64,000 nt of DNA. Origin: Bryoerythrophyllum caledonicum. Taxonomy: Eukaryota; Streptophyta; Bryopsida; Pottiales; Pottiaceae. The stretch is from positions 16,312,187 through 16,376,186 of the forward strand of contig OZ020525.1 of the NCBI GenBank assembly GCA_963971425.1, given 5' to 3'. Positions 1 to 9,931 of this stretch are shown here, one piece after another (position 1 is the first letter of the stretch; every line of letters begins with the position of its first letter). The notes under the pieces were generated by a model that saw only the letters and a list, made by a program, of their open reading frames with translations, ran no database searches and was not told where the DNA came from. A program made the translations under genes and the position numbers.

Positions 1-889
1 AGTCTTCAAAGTTTTTGTAGTTCATTTTTTGAGCCTTTTACGTACCAGAGGCTTGCCACTTAATCTATTGATCTTCCTCGCCATATATCTATCTTTGTTA
101 TACAAGAGAATGTTAAACGCACAAGGATGGGACATGGGAAAAAGATTGTGGCATCAGAGAGTGTTAAAAGAGGTGCTTCACAACCTCCTTTCAAGCGGCC
201 CTCCCATATGCTTAATATATTACATTCAAAACAAAAGAGAGCCATCTTTTGCAAACTTCCAAAAATTACTTGTGAGATTTGTGCTACAAAGACTCTAGTG
301 GAAGGAGGTGCAACATCGGTTTCTTGCAAAAACTGTGACCATCAAAAGTTCGTGCAATAAATTTGAAGTTGTGTTGATTTTATATAGCATTGAAGTCCAT
401 GATTAATTAGAATTACAATGTCATGTGCAATAATTATACACTTGAATGATGTTATTGAGGTTTCCTTTCTTTATTTATAGACCTATGTAATTCATAAGTA
501 TTTGTTTAATTGCTAGCTTATAAAGGACCAAGGAATTTAACAGGAATTTCTACTCCTTTGATTAAAAACTACCAAGACTAGATTTTTTGAGAAAGTAACC
601 GTAGGATCTTCTTCAAAACTTATATGAGAGGATGTAGTAAAAAAATTGTGAATTTAGACCGTACGGATTGAAAGATAATGGTAATCAAAGTAAGATGTCC
701 TTTGGGGGTTTGAGTTGGTGGTGAGGTTTGGACATTTGGACTCAATGTTCTAGAGCCGATGAGTTCTGGAGTCCCTACTAACCCTGCCATAGGCAAAGGC
801 GGCGGCTAAGACCTGGATAGGGAGCCCGGGTATCGGGCAAGAAGCGCGTACCTGGGAGGTAGGGCGAGAAGGGAGCTGGTCAAAAGGAG
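1..889. other. Intergenic stretch, no recognisable gene
   Basis: AT-rich spacer followed by a GC-richer part from about 720 on. A 77-codon open frame at 127-360 (+) ends with two CxxC-like pairs (CEIC and CKNC), which could be a zinc-ribbon relic, but it has no recognisable relatives and no flanking exon signals. Nothing else supportable was seen. Confidence 0.4.
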
Positions 890-1177
890 GCTAGGGAGAA
901 TTGACCCCCTCGCTCATCTTTACCCGAGAGGGCCACGAGGTGGTGGGGCCAAACTTGGCCCCTATTTTGTTTTTGGATGGGGACCTATTTATAGCATGAG
1001 GAGATTCCGTAGGATATACAATGGCCGTAGGCCCCAAATTTGTCAAAAAAAAATCCTAAAAATTCCTCTAAACCCCCAAAATAAGAGGGCCAGAAAAATG
1101 ACCCCATGCAATTATGACGGGGCCCACCTCGGGTAAGGATGAGCGAGGGGTCAATTCTCCCTGGCCGTCGAAAGGAG
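879..1177. mobile_element. MULE-type MITE, copy A
   Basis: A non-coding element of about 277 bp (890-1166) has imperfect terminal inverted repeats of about 38 bp. The left end reads GCTAGGGAGAATTGACC and the right end is its inverse. It is flanked by 11-bp direct repeats, GTCAAAAGGAG at 879-889 and GTCGAAAGGAG at 1167-1177, with one mismatch. Direct repeats of 9-11 bp are the usual target-site signature of Mutator-like elements. A second copy sits in the opposite orientation at 6049-6331. It encodes no transposase, so it would be non-autonomous. Confidence 0.7.
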
Positions 1178-1604
1178 GCGACCCGCCCTTCGTGGCGAGG
1201 GTGGACCGCCCCAACGTGGCATGCGCCAGACCGGGAAAGGTCCAATACGGTATCTCGTTCCCAGGATCCGAGTGGGCAGACTTCTGCGTCAACTCCTGGA
1301 ACCTGCAAGTGGGCCGCTCCAGTGGGAGGCGCTCACCATGCCGACACTGGCCGACACCTTCGCGAGGAGCTCACTAGAGTATAATTTCATGTGCACTGAT
1401 GCATCGATGTAGACATCCAGATCTATCACGAGGGAGCCGGATTTGAATGTGACGTTCCTTTTGTTCACTTACACGCGGTTTCATGGATTTTGAGCGGTTG
1501 TTCTAGTACTTTCAGACCAGGCTTCGGAGTGATTGATAATTGTACGCAGAGAGAGATTCAGGGGGTGTTGGATAGTTGGCGTAGTTTCTGTGGATTTCAC
1601 CGCG
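1178..1604 (+). promoter_or_regulatory. Upstream region of the first vWA gene
   Basis: This stretch of about 430 bases lies between the MITE and the ATG at 1605. The open frame continues upstream to 1533 only from a TTG codon, so the 5' leader probably covers the last 100 or so bases. The ATG context (ACCGCGATGG) is a good plant start. No defined promoter element can be named with confidence. Confidence 0.35.
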
Positions 1605-2729
1605 ATGGCGTCGAAGCGGAAAAATTTCGGAGTGGTTGCATTGGCTGGAACGTCTAGCAGCGCGTCGGTGTCCAAGTCGGTTTTGGACCCATCGGTGTTT
1701 TACAGCAGCTGGAAGGCTACTGCGACCAACAGCAACGGCGACGTCGTGGTGGCGCAGCACAGCATCCTGCACCCAAGCGGCGGCATCGCGTTCTTTCACA
1801 TGATGCTGGACGCGTCGTTCAGCACAAAGTCAAATGTGATGACGGGCGACAAGAAGCCCGTGTTCGAGTACTTGTTGAACAATTTCGAGCAGCTGGTGAC
1901 GGGCGCAGACACGCCCATGCTGCCGGATGACATCATCTACGTGTGGACGTTCAACAGGAAGACGACGCTGCTGTGCCGGGTGGAGAAGAAGAGCTTTCAT
2001 GCGCAGCTGGATTCCATTCACTCACAGTACAAGAAGGAGCTCAACTCGGGGAGCGATAGCTGGGGCACCCACTTGCACGACGCGGTCGCGACGGTGATGG
2101 CCAGGGTCCGCCCGGAGTACCAGGCGAACAAGAATTCCGACATCTTCCTCACGCTCTTCACCGACGGGGAGGACCAAGGAAGCCGGACGTCTATGGATGA
2201 CATGATGGTGAACGTGCAGGGAATCGGCGCCAGGCTGCACACGATCTTCATCACCGCCAACATGCTGCATACTTCGGAGCTGTACAAGCGACTCGAGAGT
2301 CAACGGAGCGAGATGAATCTCATCGACTGCGAGACCACCGAGCCGGCTGCGATCAGCCGGGCGTTCCACACCCTCCGCTCCCTCATCAAGTCCTACCTCG
2401 TGGTGCAGCAGAACAAAGGCGGCAAGATCCACACCACCAGGATTGCCGCGTACGGCGCCGACAAAAACGAGGTCGCGAATGAGCTCCTGGCAGGCTTGTA
2501 CTTGGACGCAGACTGCTCTCTGATCGATGGTCTGTACCAAATGAGCATTCAAGGACGTGATCGCATTGAGGAGGTAGAGAGCTATGAACGATCTTCTCCG
2601 ACTCGGGCCGTCGTTCCCCCGGTTTCGGCCAGGCCTGGGCTTCGGCCGCTTGCTTGTAACCCTCAGCGCTCTGCGCATGTTTCAAAACCCGGTGGGTTCT
2701 TTCAGGTACAGAGCAATAAAAGGACGTGA
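1605..2729 (+). CDS. Von Willebrand A-like domain protein, single exon
   Basis: A protein of 374 residues starts at the ATG in good context; the upstream frame has only a TTG. A vWA-like fold is indicated by a MIDAS set: DASFS at residues 69-73, a Thr near 155 in GTHLHDAV, and TDGED at 186-190 after a hydrophobic strand. These residues bind a divalent metal in the family. It shares many blocks with the vWA genes at 13813 and 15035 (DDIIYVWTFN, HTIFITANM, ESQ..E, AFHTLRSLIK), so they are paralogues. The C-terminus carries one copy of a GRDRIEEV repeat (about residue 317) followed by a low-complexity Pro/Arg-rich tail that looks recently acquired. Further repeats continue downstream in another frame. 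No kinase follows on this strand. vWA domains usually mediate protein binding; the partner here is unknown. Confidence 0.8.
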   Translation: MASKRKNFGVVALAGTSSSASVSKSVLDPSVFYSSWKATATNSNGDVVVAQHSILHPSGGIAFFHMMLDASFSTKSNVMTGDKKPVFEYLLNNFEQLVTGADTPMLPDDIIYVWTFNRKTTLLCRVEKKSFHAQLDSIHSQYKKELNSGSDSWGTHLHDAVATVMARVRPEYQANKNSDIFLTLFTDGEDQGSRTSMDDMMVNVQGIGARLHTIFITANMLHTSELYKRLESQRSEMNLIDCETTEPAAISRAFHTLRSLIKSYLVVQQNKGGKIHTTRIAAYGADKNEVANELLAGLYLDADCSLIDGLYQMSIQGRDRIEEVESYERSSPTRAVVPPVSARPGLRPLACNPQRSAHVSKPGGFFQVQSNKRT

Positions 2730-2936
2730 TCGCATTGAGGAGGTACGGAGCTCTAGAGGACGTGATCGCATTGAGGAGGTACAGAGCATTAAAGGAAGTG
2801 ATTGCAATGAGGAGGTACAGAGCGTTAACCCTTTTGCGACGAGCAAGGTCAAAAGTCTTCGAAATCTTTGGTCACTCGGTTAGAGGGCTCGTCCTTAATG
2901 TGTTAAAGGACGTGATCGCATTGAGGAGGCTTGAGC
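2551..2936 (+). repeat. Minisatellite of about 36 bp at the vWA gene 3' end
   Basis: Five copies of a unit containing GGACGTGATCGCATTGAGGA start near 2553, 2723, 2759, 2795 (diverged) and 2909. The first lies inside the vWA reading frame and encodes GRDRIEEV. The three near 2723-2826 are contiguous, about 36 bp apart, and encode the same peptide in a different frame (open 2584-2883). Each unit ends in AG|GTAC or AG|GTAG, which also resembles a splice donor. Confidence 0.85.
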
Positions 2937-3898
2937 AAATTGTTGCCACGGCTCAATGTTTTCCTGTACCTAGTATTGTAAAATCGTCCTGACAGATGCT
3001 AGATAGCCATAGTATGGTCACCTCTCGACAAATAAGAAGAGGCTAAAACTTTAGACTTGTAGGTTTTGTGAACAGTAGCAACATACTCTTTGCGACAAAT
3101 CATATCAGAACTGCTGTAAAAATTGTACACATGGAACGCGAGCCTACATTAAAAAATAACAGAGTTGTTAGTGGCCTTCCTCTGTCTGACCTCCAAACCT
3201 TCCAAACTCATCATGTATGGTACGTGATTCCTCATGTTACTTGCCACATTTGGCCCTTTTTGCGGTATGAATCCTCTTTTGGCAGAAGTGAGTGACCGAG
3301 GCTTGTTCTACAATTCATCCAGGACAGTTGATGCCAGCCAAACCGACAATCACTTCCGGCTGTTCCTGAGATCTTTCACAGTCCCAGCTCTTGCTCCTCG
3401 TGATTTGGATTCAATTTTCTCTTTATCTAGACCTAACTTCCTGAATTTGGAAACGGCCGATCATGATCAACAATGTTGTCAATGAAGGTGAAACTGGAAA
3501 CGCACGAAAGTGCAAAACTTGAAATCCAACCACGCTCTAGCCTGATATATTTCCCCCCAAAGCGTTTCTGTTGTATTTGAACGACTAGTCTAAATTCACG
3601 AGTTGTCTATACTAGCAAGGATCGAGAATCTACAGGAACCTCATGTGAAATAATAGACAAAGGCCAAGAGTAACAATGCCAGGACGAGAATTCTCGAGAT
3701 GGCAGCAGCTCTTTGTTCCTGTCATAGCACATGGATGCCAGTGTTAATACCAACCAACCTTTGAATCACCATCGTAACTTGGCATAAGCTGCGATCCTTC
3801 AGACATCTCCTAATTCCAACAAGATTTTGATCATAAAAGATTCTCTGAAAGTTTTTGTTAAAATCACAAACGTAAATTGAATAAACAACAAGCCACTT
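2937..3898. other. Intergenic between convergent vWA and kinase genes
   Basis: The sequence is AT-rich, with only short frames (for example 3068-3295 and 3234-3485, +) that show no recognisable domain. It should hold the 3' UTRs of the two convergent genes. No polyadenylation signal can be assigned securely. Confidence 0.4.
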
Positions 3899-5419
3899 TC
3901 AGGAACGAATGCGCACCCATTTTACTGTCGACTTGCACTTCTTAATAGTCGACAAGATATCGCAGAAAGTTGGCCTGTCCTCGGGACGCAACTCCAAACA
4001 GTTCTCCACAAGCTTGATCAGTTCAAGAGGGAATCTGTGTTCCTTGATCAATTTTTTCCATTCCTTGGAATCTTTCAGTCGCAATTCACCATTAATGATC
4101 CTCCTCTTGTCATCCTTGCCACGCAACGCTCGGCCGCCATATCGGACCTTGTGCCCTGTCAAAACCTCATAAGCCACAGCACCGAAACTGTAGACGTCCA
4201 TTTTCTCCGGATATTGGAAATTCCTCCTTCCTCCTAAACCATGCTGGAGGCCTAGGACTTCAGGTGCTGAATATTCATTGGTACCGATGGGTCCGAGAAT
4301 TTGTAAGTCTTGGCCAGGGCGGAAAAATTGGGCGCAACCGAAATCGGCCACTTTGACAAGGAGATACCTTTCGTTTTCTGATACCTCGATGTAACTAATG
4401 AGGATGTTGTCGGGCTTTAAGTCCCCATGTACCACATTCTTGGTGTGCATGTACTCCATAGCTATTCCAACTTGCAGCAAGACATGAAGCGAGTCCACTC
4501 GTGAAAGAAGCGCGGATGTTTGTACATCCCTCTTGACAGCAAGACGAGAGAGATCCTCGGTCATCAACTCCATGAGCGAACAGTGGACCGGTTCTCCATT
4601 GTCGTCGACGTCCTTGTCAGACCAGCCAAAGGAAGTGGCTATATTTGGATGCACAACACTCAACGCAACCTTGCGTTCCTTCTCAAAATCAGTTTCGCTA
4701 CGCCATTTCTTCTTGGCACAAGACCTATTGCGCCACAGAACCTGGTGAACGCTCCCTTCGCTCCCTTTACCAAGCAACATCACTTCCTTTACTTCTGCAA
4801 CAGGTATCTCTCGGAGGGCGGCCAGTGGTGTCACACACTTCGGGTCATCATCCAGGTCTAATTCCAAATGCTTCGCCAAGCAACATCGCCCCTTGTTCTC
4901 CTTCCTCCACTCATTCACCTTCTCCATCAAGGACGCATTCCGGGCCTCACATGCTTGGTCCAGGATGCTTTTAGGAAAAAAACCCCGTTTACTAACAGAC
5001 CAGGTTCCCATCAGCACGAATCTTATTTTAAAGAGCGACCAATGGAGTTCTAACTCCTGCAGTCTTTCCAAAAAAGACCCGCGTGGCACAATGTTACTCT
5101 GGATTATAACTTTGAGCATCAATCCTTCATCGCGCTCCTCCCTGTTGAGCTTCATCATTTTCGCCACATGGTCACATTCGGGGCATTCCGCAGGAAAAAC
5201 ATGACGCGGTATGCTCTCAGAGTTTAAGCAGATGGTCGTCCTCTTCCAGGCATCCCAGCCACCGTCCAGATAATCCTCGGATTCGCAGGCATCAGCGCAG
5301 AGGTGCCTTATGAGCTCCAGTTGGCATCCGCGAAAGTCAGGAAACTTCCTCTGAAGCTCCCGGCACAACCTCAGGGAAGACCATGGCTGCGCAAGCTCGA
5401 TGTAATCAAGACTTGCCAT
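3899..5419 (-). CDS. Protein kinase with novel N-terminal region, single exon
   Basis: A 506-residue protein starts at ATG 5419 (CGCCATGGC context). The kinase domain covers roughly 212-500: glycine loop GKGSEGSV at 217-224, a lysine cluster CAKKKW at 235-239, catalytic loop HGDLKPDN at 331-338, DFG at 359-361 and APE at 385-387. The HGD in place of HRD and the overall style match the plant tyrosine-kinase-like group. Residues 1-200 are unlike named domains; they include a CPEC pair (79-82) in a CPECDHVAKM context that looks like half of a zinc site. No signal peptide or membrane segment is visible, so it is probably cytosolic. It is convergent with the vWA gene at 1605. Substrate and pathway are unknown. 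Confidence 0.85.
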   Translation of the reverse strand: MASLDYIELAQPWSSLRLCRELQRKFPDFRGCQLELIRHLCADACESEDYLDGGWDAWKRTTICLNSESIPRHVFPAECPECDHVAKMMKLNREERDEGLMLKVIIQSNIVPRGSFLERLQELELHWSLFKIRFVLMGTWSVSKRGFFPKSILDQACEARNASLMEKVNEWRKENKGRCCLAKHLELDLDDDPKCVTPLAALREIPVAEVKEVMLLGKGSEGSVHQVLWRNRSCAKKKWRSETDFEKERKVALSVVHPNIATSFGWSDKDVDDNGEPVHCSLMELMTEDLSRLAVKRDVQTSALLSRVDSLHVLLQVGIAMEYMHTKNVVHGDLKPDNILISYIEVSENERYLLVKVADFGCAQFFRPGQDLQILGPIGTNEYSAPEVLGLQHGLGGRRNFQYPEKMDVYSFGAVAYEVLTGHKVRYGGRALRGKDDKRRIINGELRLKDSKEWKKLIKEHRFPLELIKLVENCLELRPEDRPTFCDILSTIKKCKSTVKWVRIRS

Positions 5420-6038
5420 GGCGAAAATCTTATCTAGGGTTGCACAGAAAAAGTAAACCGTCTCGTTTGCAACCTCGGAGCATCTCTAGTCACTTGTACT
5501 CTCCAACTGCACTCCTTCAAAAGAAATACACACGTTCTTGATGAAGTTCAAGTCTTAACACTGAGGCCCGGAACACGCAAATTCTCCCAAATGATGCAGC
5601 AGCCCCCACACCGTGATCAAGATTTCAACACAAATAAAACATTGAACACACATATTGTACCTGAGCGATGTAGTCGGTGCTATGTTCCTGATCGTTCAAA
5701 TGAGCTCTTGAAGAAAGTTCAGCGACCACGGGTGGAAATCTAGCTCCAGGAATTCATACTCGCCGCTTTGAAGCTGAACCAAGCGACCCGTCTATGATGA
5801 ATCTATTCAAGCAAACTCACCAAAACTCCGCTTATCAGTTCTAACTCATCAACGTTGCACATGCCAATAGGTGAGATCTCTCAAGAGAAGCTCTGGACAT
5901 GACGGATGTTTGACAAAAGATACCACAGTTGGGGGTCATCAGAGTTTTCCTGTAAGTAAGGAGGGTGACCCCGAATGTCACCCCGAATCTTAGGTCTTCT
6001 GTTTGGGTTTATACTAGTAGCTGGACCACATGCACATA
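5420..6038. other. Upstream region of the minus-strand kinase
   Basis: This probably holds the 5' leader and promoter of the kinase at 3899-5419. It is moderately AT-rich, with no open frame of note and no repeat recognised. Confidence 0.35.
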
Positions 6039-6341
6039 GTGACTTGGCGTCCAGGGCGAATTGACCCCTCGTTGGTACTTACCCGAGGTGGGCCTGTCTT
6101 AATTGCATGGGGTCATTTTTCTGGCCCTCTTATTTTGGGGGGTCCAGAGGTTTTTTTGGGTTTTTTGGATTTTTTGGATAAATTTGGAGCCTGTGGCCAT
6201 TGTTTACTCTCTAGGATCCTCTCTTGCTATAAATAGGGCCCCATCCAAAAACAAAATAGGGGCCAGGTTTGGCCCTACCACCTCGTGGCCCCCTCGGGTA
6301 AGTACCAACGAGGGGTCAATTTGCCCTAGGCGTGACTTGGC
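6039..6341. mobile_element. MULE-type MITE, copy B
   Basis: The core at 6049-6331 (283 bp) has inverted ends of about 40 bp, related to copy A at 890-1166 but in the opposite orientation. It is flanked by a perfect 10-bp direct repeat, GTGACTTGGC, at 6039-6048 and 6332-6341. The internal part (CCCTCTTATTTTGGGGG and ATAAATAGGGCCCC) matches copy A inverted. The long target duplication points to Mutator-like transposition. It is non-coding; the ORFs over it are incidental. Confidence 0.8.
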
Positions 6342-6652
6342 TTGGGAAAGGTGTGGGGAACCACCAGTCAACTTTTTGGGACCTTGGGGTGCTATGTATT
6401 AGCTTTAGCTTGCATGAGGTAGGGCCCAAGAGCATTAATTGCCATGCATCTCATCGGTGTAGAAAAAACAAGTACAATATGAGATTTGGAAGTCTATTCT
6501 CTGGCATAAAAAAAAAATCATCATGTTTGGCACCACTAATATACTCGCTTTCCTCTTGGGGAAGCACTTTCAAGAAAACTCTATCGTTTGAATTTTAGGT
6601 GGAACCGGACATCCTCGGCTAGAAGCAGAGGGCTGTTGGGGCGTTTACCATA
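6342..6652. other. Spacer between two TIR elements
   Basis: About 310 bases with no gene or repeat recognised apart from an A9 homopolymer near 6510. Confidence 0.3.
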
Positions 6653-7200
6653 TAAGGTAGAGGCACCCAATTCCGATTGGCCGCCCAATTCTGATTAGTA
6701 AAGTATGCATGGAATGGTGCATGAAAATGGTAAATGTATGAAATGGTGCATGAAGTGACCCAAAATTGATAACTCAAAATCTGAAAACTCCACTCATTAT
6801 CGACATTGGGTCATGAAGTGTGCAATTTTGGGTTGCTCCACCTCAATTAACCTCTCATTGGTGGCCTTGCCTCAAAAGTCGAATAAGGCCGATTGGCATT
6901 GGCTACCTCCATGAGTTGGTTATCCTTGGCTTGTCTTCTCTCTTTTTATTCACTCTCACTTTTTGGCATAGGGCAAAGGAGGGCACCAAATCTCACCTTC
7001 TCTAGAGTTTGATAATGGGCTCCGGTGGTTTTTGGGCTACTAAATTCCATATCAATTGCAAATCTTTGAGATTAAATTTGAAAAAGTATTTGTTGAGTTT
7101 CATTCCTAATTCCGCATCTTTCTACATGAATGTTTCTGACATACAATGTATTTGAGTCCCCAACTGGCTTAAGTGATCGGAATTGGGTGCCTCTACCTTA
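6653..7200. mobile_element. TA-flanked TIR element, family AGGTAGAGGCACCC, copy 1
   Basis: A 544-bp element (6655-7198) has about 25-bp inverted ends starting AGGTAGAGGCACCCAATTCC, with TA on each side (6653-6654, 7199-7200). The left end carries a second, inner copy of the CCCAATTC motif. No transposase frame is present. Related copies are at 35278-36829 (inverted, enlarged by a nested insertion) and 41310-41525 (one end only). The TA target suggests the Tc1/Mariner type, although a 2-bp palindromic target is weak evidence. Confidence 0.75.
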
Positions 7201-7239
7201 CTACCTCCGCATACTTTTTTTTAGCCCCCGTAAATGATC

Positions 7240-7740
7240 TAAGGTAGTTATGCCTAAAACCGCCAAGTTAAGCAATGTGTATGTATGGAAAGCCCAAACA
7301 ATATTACATTTATTTTTCAGTAGTAGCCGATAGACTTACAAATTCAACCCAAGTGATTTTATATTTTTTCGATTAAATGTGAATTAGTTATGATTTTTCA
7401 AAGATCCATGTGAAGAATGTTGGGTCATCGTCAGTAGGTGGGGGCTATGACCCTCCCACAAATAGCCTAAAACCGCATGCATAACAACTAAAAACCGGCA
7501 ATGAGTCAACCTTAAACTAATTCTAGAAATATTCCATTTTCTCCACTCTTGCATGTACAATAAGTCTAGAAGATCCCATTTTCCTAAAACCAGCAAGTGT
7601 GCATCCAATTCATGCCACCCTAGCCTTTTCTCCCACCATTAAAAATAGAGAGTTGGTTACATGTGCAAATAGTGGCGGTTTTTGGTGAAAAAGTAGCTGG
7701 CGGCCATGGGACATTGGCGGTTTTAGGCATAACTACCTTA
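7240..7740. mobile_element. TA-flanked TIR element, family AGGTAGTTATGCC
   Basis: A 497-bp element (7242-7738) has nearly perfect 25-bp inverted ends: AGGTAGTTATGCCTAAAACC on the left and its complement on the right. TA flanks both sides. Its first six bases equal those of the neighbouring element at 6655 although the interiors differ, so the two families may use the same transposase. A second internal motif, CCTAAAACCGC, recurs near 7468. It is non-coding. Confidence 0.75.
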
Positions 7741-8759
7741 TTCAGGGTCACGTACTCTTGGATGATCACTAGGTCTCCGCACATGCACCCAGATTACAGT
7801 TTTCAGGGACCGGACCCCTGTTTTGAGGAGCACTTTATTGAAATTCGTCCACTGACATGTTGGCCATATCGTCGTGTATGTTCGAGATGTTTTTGGTACG
7901 TTTGACAGTAAATCTTCACAAAATTTTCCCATAACCGGCCTTTGTTTTACCATCCCTCACGAAATTCACGCAAGTTCCCAACCACCTTTCATTACCTACT
8001 AAGTTTATGTGGTTTTCTTTCATGTGGAAAAGAGGGGCTTAGGGTACTTATCTTTCATGTGGCCAAGAAGGGTGACATTTTGAAGAACATGAACATGCTA
8101 ATTAACCCCAAAAGATTCAAGTGTACTTACGGGGTCTTAAAATGTATACTTTGACTACAATTATCTTTCAGTCTGTAAGGTCAAACTTCACAAAAATTTC
8201 ACCACATCATTTCTTAGAAGTTGAGAAGAAGATCCTATGGTTACATTTTCAATTAGTTCATCTTCTCACTTTCTAATCAACCAAGTAGAGATTCCTCTAA
8301 AATGGTATGGACTTGTAGGGGTTAACTTGATGTTGCATATTAAAAGAAATGGATGGATAGACAATAACACATGTCCGGGGGGATTATTGATCCAAATGGA
8401 ATACAAACATGTGATATGACTTGTGTCCTCGTCAAATTTACTACATCTGATGAAAGAATTTTTGTGTCTGATGGATAGTGTAGAGTAAATCATATATTTA
8501 TTTTAAAAAAACAAATTATGACATAAATTGATACCACAAACGCCCATTGACGTTCAAAGATTAACATGAGTTTTTGTCATTTAACCCCTTTAACGTAGAG
8601 AATAAGTAGAAATTAAACGTACAATTATACACCTTACAATAAATGTTTTACAATCTGCTCAAAAAATGTCTTACATTCCATTATAAAAATTGAATTACAA
8701 TTCCGTTATAAAAATTGTATTACAATTCCCCCTCCTCCTACGCTTCACGCCGCTCCGAT
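7741..8759. other. Intergenic, AT-rich
   Basis: Short frames only (7942-8154 and 8237-8419, +), with no domain recognised. It may include the outer part of the PIF/Harbinger element whose genes start at 8760, but no inverted end could be paired. Confidence 0.3.
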
Positions 8760-9420
8760 TCAGTTGTCCAGGAGCTTATGGTTGTTTCTCTGCTCTTGTA
8801 CGAGGAGAGACGGGGGGTTGGACGGTCCAGCCCTAGAGGCTCCAATCGGTGAGGATGCCTGCGTTGAACTCGGAGCCACCTCTTCATCGCTTAGGTTATG
8901 AACTTCCCTATTGATATCGCCTTGATCGCAAGCACCCGGTACGCCTATACAACATACAGAAGCATGGAGAACTCTGTTAAAAAATCAAAATTTAGTATAA
9001 ATACAATATCTCAAGCGAGTGCTTAGTAAACTGTAAGAAGAATCAATTACCTTCCACATTTGCGGTGCCCCTGAACATATCATCGAAGAAAGAATACCAT
9101 GGCCACGTTGATGGGGCAGCTCCTGTCTGTTCCGTGTCACGCTTCTTTTCCTTGTACTTCGTTTTCATACTTTGGAACTTATCTCTGCAATGCTTAAATG
9201 ATCGTCCAGGCTCGTTAGGAAATGATTCATTTAGTGTCTTGGCAAAACTAGTCCAATTATCCCTTGAGATCTTCTTACCGCCATTTCTATAAACTTCTCT
9301 TTAACGAGAGCCAGAAGGAAGTCAAAAGTCTCGTCCGTCCAATCCCTTTTTTTCGGCTCTGTTTGTTTTTGGTGGACATTTAAAGGCTCACCTTCGTCTA
9401 TGATGGACGTAGTTTTGTAA
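8760..9420 (-). pseudogene. PIF/Harbinger accessory Myb/SANT-like protein, frameshifted
   Basis: The minus-strand reading gives a Myb/SANT-like (trihelix-type) region: WTDETFDFLLALVKEKF, then NWTSFAKTLNESFP, then the FKHCRDKFQSMKTKYKEKK helix and a WPWYSFFDDMF motif. This is the DNA-binding protein that PIF/Harbinger elements carry beside their transposase. A donor at 9051/9050 (GAAG|GTAATT) and an acceptor at 8944 (ATAG|GCGTAC) agree in phase and add a Ser/Pro-rich tail ending at TGA 8760-8762. One base is missing around 9284-9286 in a short A run, between FIE and NGGKK. No in-frame ATG was found at the 5' side, so the start is unknown. The transposase relic follows at 9932-11048 on the same strand. 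Confidence 0.7.
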
Positions 9421-9931
9421 AATTAACAACTCGCAATCCAAATGAGAGAAGAGAGAAGGAAATATATTTAGCACTAACATATATATTCAATAGTATAATA
9501 TTAGAGACCGCAACAAATTATATAATAACAATTTCTTTTACTTTACTACATATTTATCAAAGTAAAAGCACAAAAGTAAAGGTACAAAGTAAAAGAGCAC
9601 GATAAAAATAGCTAGAGCCTAAAAATGAAATGTCAAAGAAAATATTTCAATCAATACTTTAACCATAGCAATTGAACGTTACTGTAATGTATATTTTTGT
9701 AATAAAACAACATCAAAGTGAAGTTGCAAAGAAAAACAATAAGCAAACCTAGGTAACCTAGGTTACGGAAGTTCACGACTCTAATTTTAAAATATACACT
9801 TGCTTTAAAGATTTAAAATTGCTTTAAAGAAATGCCATTGCTTTAAAAAATCCATTGCTTTATTTGCTAATATTGATAATGAATTAAAATATTTAAAAAA
9901 CCCGAAGTTTGTCACTGTGATAATATGGATT
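9421..9931. other. Spacer inside the PIF/Harbinger element
   Basis: Very AT-rich. It contains the palindromic run CCTAGGTAACCTAGG near 9757-9771 and a short ATTGCTTTAAAGA tandem motif at about 9800-9865. No gene was seen. Confidence 0.35.

Noticed and set aside
2022..2678. 218-codon minus-strand frame opposite the first vWA gene
   Set aside because: Shadow frame; Arg/Val/His-rich with no motif, and the sense strand has a clear MIDAS domain.
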